From assembly GCA_021292105.1 (NCBI GenBank), contig CM037874.1:11762502-11826501 (forward strand): DNA of 64,000 nt. Direction: 5' to 3'. This document shows, in pieces, positions 11,995-23,219 of this stretch. The translations under genes and the position numbers were made by a program. The notes beneath the pieces are model-generated. The model saw only the letters and a program-made list of their open reading frames with translations, was not told the DNA's origin and searched no databases. Within the stretch, counting starts at the first letter, position 1. Each line of letters opens with the position of its first letter. The DNA is from Anadara kagoshimensis (taxonomy: Eukaryota > Mollusca > Bivalvia > Arcoida > Arcidae).

Positions 11995-12480
11995 GCAGAG
12001 TTAAATGCCGATTGAGGGAAATTGATAAGTGAAAATTGGTAAATAAACCAGGGGTAGTCGTAAACTCGTGTTACCAAGCAATTTGGTAGACAACACTATC
12101 TCGTTTTGTTTTGTGTCTCAGTGCCACAGGGATATTTGGTAGCCTCCCTGGGACAGAACGACCTCGCATTACGTCAGACGACGATGAATACGACAATCCA
12201 ACGTGTCGGCACTCATGGTTGGTCAATGTATCCAATTATTAAATTTTGGGTGCGAGTATAGTATGAGCGTGTATATTTCAGGATTTAAAAACAACATCGT
12301 TCTGTGGTTATCCATTACATATTATCTAACGTTGCTAGACAAGACGAGACCTCATATTACTAGGCTTCTGAATCAAAATATTGGCGTCAACACTCTTCGG
12401 ATTTTCCCCAGATCGATCTGGCCAGAAGGGTTAGGAAGCACGTGGATATACGAAATATATTGCTAACTAGCTAACGCAGT
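11995..12480 (+). pseudogene. Tc1-type transposase relic, array unit 1
   Basis: Decayed and internally deleted. The C-terminal part reads LDKTRPHITRLLNQNIGVNT and then LRIFPRSIWP, which aligns with the Tc1 motif DNARPH..R..NQ......LPWP(A/S)RSPDLNPIEH, but the third catalytic region is garbled. The part present at 13709-13935 in unit 2 is missing. Confidence 0.6.
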
Positions 12481-13439
12481 ACCGTAATCCATTTTTATTT
12501 TAGATCGTAATTATTTCAATTGTTTATATGATGAATATTGCCTTGTTTGCGTTTTATTATTCATATAGGCGTTTTATTTATAATGTTAATACAAAAACAT
12601 TAGTATGTGTGCCCAGTCTTCGATTCAGCCGCTGCTCTTACTATTCTTAAGATCAACCCCATTAAAGTGTTTTTCTTCTGTATCTGCTCATGTAAGATAT
12701 GTCTTTTTGCTATGTGAGGTACGCGTATCTCACATGACCCTGTGGCTTTTAGTGACGTCATTATCAAAAGGCAATTAATGAAGAATTCGTTTTTAAAAAT
12801 GTTAAATACGGGAGTTTTGAATGAATAACTTTGAATTGCACTTTAAACATATTGTATGAACAAAAATTAGATACAATCTGTTAAAAGACCATATTTATTT
12901 TGAAGAAAAATGTTGAATAAAAAATTATTTTTGATTGCAGAATATATCGACACTTCTTCGTATATAGATGCAAAGCTTCTTTTTGAAATATTAATATTGA
13001 GCAAACACTTTTTCAGTTCAATAAATGTGATTTACCTGGTTTTATATGATCATGTGATGTGTATGGTAAGGTTGTTCTCCTCGTATTCTTTTGTTGAATG
13101 AATAGAATATATAGTTTAAAACACATTTAGGTACCTGTGCACGAAATGTTTCTGATTTATAGCGGTAAAATTAAGTTATTGAGTTTAATGAATATTATAC
13201 TTCCCGAAAAAAGAAATGCGAGTTCGAACTTTCAATATACATTTTAGACACTTAGAAGAAATTGATTTATTTGATACTATAGTGCAATGCGAAAAGCGCG
13301 CTGCTGTTAAAATCGTAGTGAGTGTGGCAATACTTAAAGTACAATGTTTTCAGTTTGATTTTTTTTTTCAAGAAAGCGTACAACCGGGATACTATAGGTG
13401 ATGGCATGCCACTATAATTCGAATACTTAAACATTACAG

Positions 13440-14165
13440 TTCAGTGAATGCAGAGTTAAATGCCGATTGAGGGAAATTGATAAGTGAAAATTGGTAAAAT
13501 AAACCAGAGGTAGTCGTAAACTCGTGTTACCAAGCAATTTGGTAGACAACACTATCTCGTTTTTTTTTTGTTTTAGAGCCACATGGATATTTGGTAGCCT
13601 CCCTGGGACAGAACGACCGCGCATTACGTCAGACGACGATGAATACGACAATCCAACGTGTCGGCACTCATGGTTGGTCAATGTATCCAATTATTAAATT
13701 TTGGGTGCGAGAGTTGCATCAATGGGCAAAGCAAAATGATGGTTCTCTACCCAATCAGAGGTGACGCCAATGTAGAATCAATTGCTGCTTTCACATCCAC
13801 ATAATCGCTTTCGTTTGACTAAATGGTGACGTTTTCGTGATTGGCGAAACTCGTTTCACAATTTTTCTTTAAGAAGGACGATAATGTATCTACCACGTCA
13901 TTGTAAGCGACATATTTGAAGTATTAACTGTTATAGTATGAGCGTGTATATTTCAGGATTTAAAAACAACATCGTTCTGTGGTTATCCATTACATATTAT
14001 CTAACGTTGCTAGACAAGACGAGACCTCATATTACTAGGCTTCTGAATCAAAATATTGGCGTCAACACTCTTCGGATTTTCCTCAGGTCGATCTGGCCAG
14101 GAGGGTTAGGAAGCACGTGGATATACCAAATATATTGTCACCTAGCTAACGCAGTACCGTAATCC
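13440..14165 (+). pseudogene. Tc1-type transposase relic, array unit 2
   Basis: Same family. The left part keeps a degenerate basic linker (R.R.TSDDDE in the units 3 and 4 version). The right part keeps LDKTRPHITRLLNQNIGVNT. Stops and frameshifts throughout; no functional transposase is possible. Confidence 0.6.
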
Positions 14166-15119
14166 ATTTTTATTTTAGATCGTAATTATTTCAATTGTTT
14201 ATATGATGAATATTTCCTTGTTTGCGTTTTATTATTCATATAGGCGTTTTATTTATAATGTTAATACAAAAACATTAGTATGTGTGCCCAGTCTTCGATT
14301 CAGCCGCTGCTCATACTATTCTTAAGATCAACCCCATTAAAGTGTTTTTCTTCTATATCTGCTCATGTAAGATAAGTCTTTTTGCAATGTGAGGTACGCG
14401 TATCTCACATGACCCTGTGCCCTTTAGTGACGTCATTATCAAAAAGGCAATTAATGAAGAATTCGTTTTTAAAAATGTTAAATACGGGAGTTTTGAATGA
14501 ATAACTTTGAATTGCATGAATAACTTTGACTTGCACTTTAAACATATTGTATAAACAAAAAATAGATACAATCTGTTAAAAGACCATATTTATTTTGAAG
14601 AAAAAAGTTGAATAAAAAATTTATTTTTGATTGCAGAATATACCGACACTTCTTCTTATATAGATGCACAGCTTCTTTTTTTAAAAATTAATATTGAGCA
14701 AACACTTTTTCAGTTCAATAAATGTGATTTACCTGGTTTTATATGATCATATGTTGTGCATGGTAAGGTTGTTATCCTCGTATTCTTTTGTTGAATGAAT
14801 TAAATGCATAGTTTAAAACACATTTAGGTACCTGTGCACTAAATGTTTCTGATTTATAGCGGTAAATTAAGTTATTGAGTTTTATGTATATTATACTTTC
14901 TGAAAAAAGAAATGCTAGTTCGAGTTTTCAAAATACATTTAAGACATGTAGAAGAAATTCAATTTAATTTCATACTATAGTGCAATTCGAAAAGCGCGCT
15001 GCTGTTAAAATTGTAGTGAGTTGGCAATACTTAAAGTACAATGTTTTCATTGGAATTTTTCAAGAAAGCGTCCATCGGGAAACTACTGGTGATGGCATGC
15101 CACTATAATTCGAACACTG

Positions 15120-15870
15120 AAACATTACAGTCCAGTGAATGCAAAGTGAAATGCCGATTGAGGGAAATTGGTAGGTTAAAATTGGTAAAATAAACCAGGG
15201 ATAGCCGTAAAGTCATGTTACCAAGCAATTTGGTAGACAACACTATCTCGTTTTGTTTTGTATCCCAGAGCCACAGGGATATTGGGTAACCGTCACAGGA
15301 CAGACCGGTCGCGTATAACGTCAGATGACGATGAAAAAAGCGACACGCCGAATTGTCGGCACTCATTGTTGGTCAGTGTATCCAAGAACGATTAAATGTT
15401 GATTGAGAGACTTTCAATAGAGGCCAAAACGTCCATATGTTGGTCGTCTACTTACTCAGAGGTGAAGCCAATTTTCAATATAGTGGCTGCTGCCACATGC
15501 GCATAATTGGTTTCGTTTGACCAAATGGTGACGTTAGTTTGCTATTGAAGAATCTAGTTTCACTTCTTTCCTTTAGTAGGACGATAATGTATCTACCACG
15601 TCCTGATGAACGACATATTTGGAGTAAAGGATGTTATGGTATGAGCGTGTATATTTCAGGATTTAAAAACAACATCGTCCTGTGGTTATCCATTATATAT
15701 TATCTAACGTTGCTAGACAAGACGAGACCTCATATTACTAGGCTTCTGAATCAAAGTATTGGCGTCAACACTCTTCGGATTTTTCCCAGATCGATCTGGC
15801 CAGGAGGGTTAGGAAGCACGTGGATATACCAAATATATTGCCATCTAGCTAATGCAGTACCGTAATCCAT
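15120..15870 (+). pseudogene. Tc1-type transposase relic, array unit 3
   Basis: Best preserved N-terminal half: GILGNRHRTDRSRITSDDDE resembles the GRPR.T..DDR.I linker after the Tc1 paired-like HTH. AKRPYVGRLLTQR-like coding follows at about 15422, and LDKTRPHITRLLNQ at about 15713. Frames change between these blocks. The antisense frame at 15103-15366 is a shadow. Confidence 0.65.
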
Positions 15871-16764
15871 GTTTATATGATGAATATTTCCTTGTTTGTG
15901 TGTTATTATTCATATGGGCGTTTTTATTTATAATGTTAATACAAGAGCATTAGTATGTGTGCCCAGTCTTCGATTCAGCCGGTGCTCTTACTATTCTTAA
16001 GATCGATCCCATTGTTTTTTCTTCTATATCTGCCCGAGAGATATGTTTCTTTGCTATGTGAGGTACGAGTATCTCACATGACCCTGTGGCCTTTTGTGAC
16101 GTCATTATCAATAGGCAATTAGTGAAGAATTCGTTTTTAAAAATGTTAAAAACGGGAGTTTTGAATGAATAACTTTAAATTGCACTTTATACATATTGTA
16201 TAAACCAAAATTAGGTACAATCTGTTCAAAAACCATATTTATTTTGAAGAAGAAAGTTGAATAACAAATTTATTTTTGATTGCAGAATATACCGACCCTT
16301 CTTCGTATATAGACGCACAGCTTCTTTTTTAAATATTAAATATTGAGCAAACACTTTTTCAGTTCAATAAATGTGATTTACCTGGTTTTATATGATCATA
16401 TGATGTACATGGTAAGGTTGTTCTCCTCGTATTCTTTTGTTGAATGAATTAAATTCATAGTTTAAAACACAACTAGGTACCTGTGCACTAAATGTTTCTG
16501 ATTTATAGCGGTAAATTAAGTTATTGAGTTTTATGTATATTATACTTCCTGAAAAACGAAATGCGAGTTCGAGTTTCCAAAATACTTTTAAGACATGTAG
16601 AAGAAATTCAATTTAATTTCATACTATAGTGCAATGCGAAAAGCGCGCTACTGTTAAAATTGTAGTGAGTGTGGCAATACTTAAAGTACAATGTTTTCAG
16701 TGGATTTTTTCAAGAAAGCGTACAACCTGGAAACTACTGGTGATGGCATGCCACTATAATTCGA

Positions 16765-17525
16765 ACACTGAAACATTACAGTCCAGTGAATGCAAAGTGA
16801 AATGCCGATTGAGGGAAATTGATAGGTTAAACTTGCTAAAATAAACCAGGGGTAGCCGTAAAATCATCTTATCAAGGACTTTGGTAGACAACACTATCTC
16901 GTTTTGTTTTGTATCCCAGAGCCACAGGGATATTGGGTAACCGTCACAGGACAGACCGGCCGCGTATAACGTCAGATGACGATGAAAAAAGCGACACGCC
17001 GAATTGTCGGCACTCATGGTTGGTCAATGTATCCAAGAACGATTAAATGTTGATTGAGAGACTTTCAATAGAGGCCAAAACGTCTATATGTTGGTCGTCT
17101 ACTTACTCAGAGGTGAAGCCAATTTTCAATATAGTGGCTGCTGCCACATGCGCATAATTTGTTTCGTTTGACCAAACGGTGACGTTAGTTTGCTATTGAA
17201 GAATCTAGTTTCACTTTTTTCCTTTAGTAGGACGATAATGTATCTACCACGTCTTGATGAACGACATATTTGGAGTAAAGGATGTTATGGTATGAGCGGG
17301 AATATTTCATGACTTAAAAACACCATCATTCTGTGGTAATCTATTGAAACTATCTAACATTGCTAGTCAACGCGAGACCTCCTATTACTAGGCTTTTGAA
17401 TCAAAACAATTTTTTTTGATTGGCCACTATACTGTTCGAATTTTCCCAAAGTCGATAGTTAGAAAGATAGAAAGCTTGTCGAAGTCCCAAATATATTGAC
17501 ACTCAACTTACGCAGTACCGTAATC
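16765..17525 (+). pseudogene. Tc1-type transposase relic, array unit 4
   Basis: Same arrangement as unit 3. The C-terminal end has diverged further: 'gacaagacgagacctcatat' has become 'gtcaacgcgagacctcctat', and the downstream segment is rearranged, as expected of the edge unit of an array. Confidence 0.6.
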
Positions 17526-17839
17526 CAGTTTTATTTTAGATCGTAATTATTTCAAATGTTTATATGATGAATATTTCACTGTTTGTTTCTGGATTATTTT
17601 GGTTTCTTTTATAATTCACAGAGGCGTTTGCATTTATAATGTTAATACAAGAGTACCCATTACACTCTTTAAATCTAAATCATTAGCATGTGCGCCTAGT
17701 ATCAGCTTCAGTCGCTGCGCTTACCATCCTTAAGATTGACCCCATCAAAGTGTTTATTTTCTTCCATATTTCCTCATGTGAGATGGTCTTTTCTCCCATA
17801 CTTCCCCGAGTTATTCCGTTGGTTGCTTGGTGTAAGATT

Positions 17840-19150
17840 ATAAGAATCCATTATGAGTATCCATGTAGGATAGGGAGATCTTACATTTCAGTCAGAGACG
17901 AGGCTTGCCGAGTCTCTGACAAGAAATGTTCAACCCGAGGGTGAGATTTACCTATCCTACATGGATAAATTCATAATGGATTATTTTCCTTCCCTTTTAG
18001 TGCCAATATTTGGCTTCAAGTACGATGGACATAGAAATCGACGCCATGTTTGTAAAATCTAACATTGTAATTCGACATTCTACTTTGAAATAAATATGAC
18101 CATTGGACAGATCGTACCGGATTTTGGTATATACAAACGGTATAAACTACAAAACAAAGTGGTTCATTAAAAAATCCAATATTTAACATTAAAACGCACT
18201 CAAAATTTCGCAATTGTGAAAAATTGGATTTCATTTTCCCGCAAGATGACGTCATGATCTTCATGTGATGACGTCATGTAATTGTCTTTTGATTGTGAGT
18301 CACTAAAGGTCACGTGGTCATGTGAGATACGCGAATCTCACATAAGGAAAATCGCTATCTTACATGAGCAGATATGGAAGAAATCTCTGTCTTACACCCC
18401 CCTGTGTAAGACAAGCTACACGCGCTGTTAGGCTCTTTGTGACGTCGTTGACGTCGTCAATCCTATGGAATATCACTTGTCTCAACCAACAATTTTCATA
18501 ATGCCACAATCACTTACACACGCTTAATTGATGGCGTCATAATAATTTTACGTGAGGACGTCAACAAACTTGATGACGTCATTTTCAGAAGGCACCGATA
18601 ATGGCCTGAAAATTGAATGTTTGATACAATTTTTTGTTTACAAATAATGTTTTTATCCTGCAAATGTATGAGAAAAGTAACAGTGTAAGACAGAGATATT
18701 TCAAACTCGGATGAATATTTTCAATGTCCAGAACTCGCTAATGCTCGTTCTGGACTGGAAAATATTTATCCTCGTTTAAAATATCTCTGTCTTACACTGT
18801 TGCTGTTTAAGATTCTATATTCCTTTGTTAGATACGCTTATCCAACATGACCATGTAACCTTTAGTGACGTCATAATCAAAAGACAATTACATGATAAGT
18901 GCGTTTCAAATGTTAAATACGGGAGTTTTGAATAAATATCTGTCGTTTATACCTATTGTAAACCACAATCGGGTACAATCTTTTTAATGGTCATATTTAT
19001 TTTAAAAAAGAACGTTGAATAAAAAGGTAGGTTTTACCAACATGGCCTCGTTGTCTATGTTAATCGCATTTGGAGTCAAATATTGGCATTAAAACGGAAT
19101 ATAAATATTCCATTATGAGTAAATCCATGCATGTAGGATAGGAAATCTCA
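17840..19150. mobile_element. Nested foldback element
   Basis: The outer arms 17978-18355 and 18838-19140 are inverted copies sharing TGGTCATATTTATTT, ACAAACATGGCGTCG-like and CCATGTAGGATAGG sequence. A short hairpin at 17844-17983 pairs AATCCATTATGAGTATCCAT with its complement; its loop includes the mini-palindrome CAGAGACGAGGCTTGCCGAG followed by TCTCTG. An inner hairpin at 18672-18810 pairs AACAGTGTAAGACAGAGATA with its complement. CRE-type TGACGTCA octamers occur in the arms. No transposase. Confidence 0.8.
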
Positions 19151-19790
19151 TCCTCTGGGTTAACATTCTGGTAAAAGACTTGGCAAACTTCGTCTCTGAC
19201 TCGATTGTTTAACCCTCGGATGGGATTTCCGTGTCGGACTTGTGATCAAATAAAAAATGTACAGTAATGGGTATAGGTCTTCCACGATCTGATTAAAATT
19301 ACGCAACGAGTCTATTTTAATATTAGGGTAATTGTTACAAATAAAGCGTGAGCCTGCGTGATTATACACATGCCGTGATACCCTTCATGCACCTAAATGC
19401 GTTATTTTAACCCGTTAATGCTTATAAACAGTCTGCCATCATATTACGGACGACTTATATAGCAATATTTTTGCAGACATGTTCATGGAAATCGGGGAGT
19501 CTACTCTACCCAGAAAGGTATCATAATACAGTAATATCGTAAACGTATATTCACGCCGCCGTGCGTTCATTTAAATATGATCCCTAATTACATTATAATG
19601 ATTTTCCGGGTTTATAAATACTCTGTCTTTAGATCGTGGACGACCTATATATGTACTGAACAAACAATGAGTCGATATAATCCAATCCAAACATATTCCT
19701 TTATGGCATCATTAATTATGAGTTTCGAAATTCATACGCCATTGTAGAGCTTGTTTCCATTACAGGAAGTTCCTTTACCCTACATTTTGA
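19150..19790. other. No supported gene
   Basis: A 'ggacgac(t/c)tatatat' string occurs twice (about 19446 and 19644). A minus-strand frame at 19160-19369 overlaps the foldback edge and is unconvincing. Confidence 0.4.
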
Positions 19791-19965
19791 TTTTTATTAC
19801 ACACATGACCGGTGTAGCTAGCTAAACATATAATTCCGCTACTGGCATTAGATCTCACTTCCCTGGTGAAATTTCGCGTGTTTAACCTAATTTGTTAGTT
19901 TCAAAATGTTTACTTTGCTTTGTGGTAATATGATTTGGACATGCATTGGTATGTTTGTTATTGAT
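19790..19965 (+). repeat. PLE 3' end, diverged
   Basis: TTTTTATTACACACATGACC, GTGTAGCTAGCTAAACAT, CACTTCCCTGGTGAAATTTC and a TTGTTATTGATTATTG end follow the order of the PLE 3' module. The central GGTGCT hairpin has been lost. Confidence 0.8.
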
Positions 19966-20553
19966 TATTGATTATATAAAAACACAAAGTAATCACTCTC
20001 TTTCACAACAGAGAGTGAGAAAATAAACAAAACAAAATTAATGTTCATTTAACATCTGTAAAAAAGAAAACAAACTGTTCTGAAAAATGTTTTATTACCA
20101 AGAGTCACATCCCCTTGTTGGAAATACCTAAAGTTGAATAAAGACATAACTACATTTATGGGCTATAATATTATATACTGTATGCATATACGGAACTTTT
20201 ATTCTAGTGGCCAGGATAATACAGTATTTTGGAAATACTCAATAGCTTATCAAGTCGGTAGTTATGAACTGCGGTACCTTCATCAGAAATAGAAATATCA
20301 ATTGAGACTAATTGTGGAATTTGCACATAATTACGTTTTAAACGCCATTACGGAACTATTTCACAGTTCATCGATGAATAACGTCAGTCAGAGGAAATAA
20401 TATGTTCATCTAGGGGGTGATATTTATACTGTAAATGTTAATGAAACAAACAACTTAAACTATAACGATTACTGCATACAACAGTTATTTAATCCTAAAT
20501 TAATTAGAGGCAATAAAAAGATATGGCACAATACATAATACAACAAAACTAAA
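19966..20553. other. No supported feature
   Basis: AT-rich DNA between a PLE 3' end and the mariner TIR. A CTCTCTTTCACAACAGAGAG palindrome is at 19997-20016. Confidence 0.4.
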
Positions 20554-21802
20554 CGAGGGGAGGTCAAAACATTCATAGAACGGGGTATATATTGCCGAAA
20601 CAAACCTTAGATTTTAGTATTATTTTTCAGTATAGTCCCCATTTACCCCAATGCACTCAGCCCACTTTTCTTTCAGACTGTCTATACCTTTGAAATAGAA
20701 GTCTTCGGTTTGGTCCTGAAACCATGCCTCTACGGCAGCCTTAAGTCCATCATCATCAGGAAATCTAATTCCCCAAAAATTTTAAATAGAAAATAATCAC
20801 TGGGTGCTAAATCGGGACTGTAGGGTGGGTGATTAAGTTGTTCGAACTTGCATTCACAAATCGCTGCTTGTGCACAGGAGCATTGTCGTGAAGAAGCAAT
20901 ATCCTTGGCTCAACTTTTCTCTTCTTTATAATTTAATAGCAGCTTTCAGCTTCTGCATTAGATCAGAATAGTAAGCCCAAGTGATAGAGCAGGTTTATAA
21001 TTGATTAACAGAATACCCTTAGAATGCCAAAACACAGTGGCTATGACTTTGCCAGCCGATGGATGGGTTTTGAATTTCTTTGGTAAGGGTGAGTCAGGGT
21101 GTTTCCATTGCATGAACTCTTTTTTGGTTTCTGGGTCCCAATGATGAATCCATGTTTCATCAGCTGTTACTAAACGTAAATAGAAGCTCTCCGGGTTATC
21201 ATTATATGTGCAAAGAAGCTCCCGACTTGACTGGAGTCTTTGGAAGCGATCTTGCACATTAAGGTTTCTGGGGACCCATCTTTCGGATACTTTTGACATC
21301 CCATGATGCTCGTAGATAACACTTCCATGTGAAATGTCACGCTCTCTAGCTATGTCATCAATCCTAATTCGACGATCATTCATGATGAGGGTCTCCACAG
21401 ACGTGACAATTTCCTTTGTCATGGCATCAGCTGGCCGACCTGACCGTTGGTCATCCTTCAGTGAGGTGCGCCCACGTTTAAATTCAGCTGACCATTTTTT
21501 CCACTGTGGAATAGACAGGACCACTCTCACCGTACACCTCGGCCATTCGTGGGTGAATGTCTTTGGCATTTGATCCCTCTACTGTGAGGAACGTTATTAC
21601 TGCCTTAAACTCAACATTTTGATTTCCCATCATTACTTGACGGTCACCAACTTTGAATGCTTTGAGAATTACACAAATATGTTGTGACAAATAAACTTGA
21701 TATGTTTAAAATAGCTGAATGTTGTGTTATCTAAATAAGTAAAGAAATGTATGTTACGCTTGGCTGAATACGCTGTTCTATTAACTTTCTGACTTCCCCT
21801 CG
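20554..21802 (-). mobile_element. Mariner-family transposon, inactive
   Basis: TIRs: CGAGGGGAGGTCAAAAC at 20554, inverted as TTCTGACTTCCCCTCG ending at 21802 (imperfect), with TA next to the right end. The ~1.25 kb length suits a mariner. The single transposase gene runs on the minus strand and is broken (next entry). Confidence 0.85.
20640..21635 (-). pseudogene. Mariner transposase pseudogene (SETMAR/Hsmar-like type)
   Basis: Reading right to left on the plus strand: an N-terminal HTH (VEFKAVITFLTVEGSNAKDI), a frameshift near 21490, then AEFKRGRTSLKDDQRSGRP, a second HTH (RIRIDDIARERDISHGSV), the first catalytic region TADETWIHHWDPETK, LLHDNAPVHK, and a PYSPDLAPSDYF region with the third Asp. 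A 16-bp deletion just after HDNAPVHK (about 20870), relative to the second copy at 41370-41390, shifts the frame and separates the second and third catalytic residues. Family DD34D by motif. Certainly non-functional. Confidence 0.85.
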
Positions 21803-21974
21803 TATTGTCACATTTCCAAATAAAAACATCAACATAATAAAAATAATTACGACGATAGAAAATAAAACACAACAAACCAATCATTGATAAAGTAATAACT
21901 CTAAAAGAAATTCAAAATCTCTAAAAACAGTATCATTCCAAATACAACATCAACTAACTAGTTAAACTGAAGTC

Positions 21975-22160
21975 ATCAATTTTGTCATATAGCTTCAAAT
22001 GTAACCTTTAGTTAACAAGGGAGTTGAGAAATGAGTCTAAATATGAAACAGAACTTAAAAAATTGTCGAATTTTTATGCTCATTGGAATAGACGGCATCC
22101 GCATAGTCTTAGTTTATATTGATAATAATCAAAAGTCAAAAGGCTGTTCTACTGATTATA
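21975..22160 (-). pseudogene. PLE RT fragment
   Basis: TTGTCATATAGCTTCAAATG, CTAAATATGAAACAGAACTT and AGACGGCATCCGCATAGTCT match, with substitutions, the RT interval at 55040-55215. No 3' module attached. Confidence 0.65.
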
Positions 22161-22555
22161 TCATACTGGTTACAATCATAAGCGTATCAGGCGTTAGGGA
22201 CACGGATGAAATAGCGATTAAATACACAGGAACAAAACGTGAAGATGAAAAATAAAACTTAACTGAGAAGGCTTTAGACCCAAAAAGGCAAAATTAATAG
22301 TACTAGTTATATAAACATAATTCATGCTATCAAAAAGGAAAGACAATAAATTAAACAAGCAAAATATTGAAAATAAAAAACCACAGTGAATACAACTTAA
22401 AATGTTGCACTAAATATAATATATATTCGTTGTAGCAGTCAACTATTTAACATTCCTGAGTGTAATCACCGAGTTTTCCTCTTTTTGAATTTTACACTGG
22501 AATAAGTACTGCATTTTTTATGTAATTAAAGACAATATTTTTTTTTGCCACTTTA

Positions 22556-22632
22556 AGGGCTCGAACGCACACCATTCGACACCAACTCGCCTAGCATAGG
22601 AATGACCCACGACCTAACTATTTGCGCCACCG
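22556..22632 (-). repeat. tRNA-like head A (SINE-type)
   Basis: The minus strand carries GGTGGCGCAAATAGTTAGG (A box-like) and GCGTTCGAGCCCTTAAAG (B box-like). No matching acceptor stem, so not a working tRNA gene. Confidence 0.55.
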
Positions 22633-22837
22633 AACTTGCTTAAATGACGTTTTTTGTCAGACGCGGGTCATACTACACACAGATGTGCGGCCGACATTAT
22701 ATTATATATTCGTTGTAGCAGTCAACGATTTAACATTCCTGAGTGTAAACACCGAGTTTCCCTCTTTTAGAATTTTACACTGGAATAAGTACTGCATTTT
22801 TTTATGTAATTAAAGACAATATTTTCTTTGCCACTTT

Positions 22838-22920
22838 AGGGGCTCGAATGCACACCCTTCGACACCAACTCGCCTAGCATAAGAATGACCCACGACCTAA
22901 CTAATTGCGCCACCGAGACA
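22838..22920 (-). repeat. tRNA-like head B (SINE-type)
   Basis: Minus-strand A box-like GGTGGCGCAATTAGTTAGG and B box-like CATTCGAGCCCC at tRNA-like spacing with a long variable region. Acceptor ends do not pair. Confidence 0.6.
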
Positions 22921-23110
22921 AGTCCAAAAAACTTGCTCAAATGACGTTTTTTGTCATAAAATTCAAAAAGAGGGAAACTCGGTGTTTACACTCAGGAATG
23001 TTAAATAGTTGACTGCTACAACGAATATAATATAATGTCGGCCGCACATCTGTGTGTAGTATGACCCGCGTCTGACAAAAACGTCATTTGAGCAAGTTTT
23101 TTTGGACTTG

Positions 23111-23195
23111 TCTCGGTGGCGCAATTAGTTAGGTCGCGGGTCATTCTTATGCTAGGCGAATTGGTGTCGAAGGGTGTGCGTTCGAGCCCCTAAAG
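23111..23195 (+). repeat. tRNA-like head C (SINE-type)
   Basis: TCTCGGTGGCGCAATTAGTT at the 5' side and GCGTTCGAGCCCC at the 3' side, about 60 bp apart, as expected of an internal pol III promoter. The acceptor 7-mers do not pair (TCTCGGT versus TAAAGTG). Confidence 0.6.
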
Positions 23196-23219
23196 TGGCA
23201 AGAAAAATATTGTCTTTAA

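Larger units (their letters stand above)
11506..17790 (+). repeat. Tandem array of four ~1.4-1.7 kb units
   Basis: The marker 'cagaata..ccgac' recurs at about 11513, 12938, 14634 and 16283, so unit lengths are 1425, 1696 and 1649 bp. Each unit holds, in order: a gttgttctcctcgtattctt block, GAAAAGCGCGCTGCTGTTAA, a decayed Tc1-type transposase, GTGCCCAGTCTTCGATTCAG, a TATCTCACATGACCCTGTG / GTGACGTCAT block related to the foldback arms, and a TTTGAATGAATAACTTT tail. Unit 1 lacks about 230 bp found at 13709-13935 in unit 2. Unit 2 carries a small extra 'gaattgcatgaataactttg' duplication. Units are similar enough for late amplification, but the transposase was already broken. Confidence 0.9.
22430..23215. 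repeat. Cluster of three SINE-like units with tRNA-like heads, two in inverted orientation
   Basis: Two units on the minus strand (about 22430-22665 and 22665-22955) and one on the plus strand (about 22960-23215) share the tail 'acattcctgagtgtaaacac' and a tRNA-like head. Units 2 and 3 form a long inverted repeat centred near 22960, which could fold into a stem of roughly 250 bp. Confidence 0.8.

Noticed and set aside
12203..12466. Recurring ORF with MSVYISGFKNNIVLWLS (also 13938, 15539) as a novel gene family
   Set aside because: It contains a garbled but recognisable Tc1 C-terminal motif (DKTRPH..R..NQ), and it repeats because the whole unit is tandemly amplified.
13427..13690. Minus-strand 87-codon frames in the array (also 15103, 16754)
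   Set aside because: They are antisense to the Tc1 relic N-terminal part and have no domain of their own.
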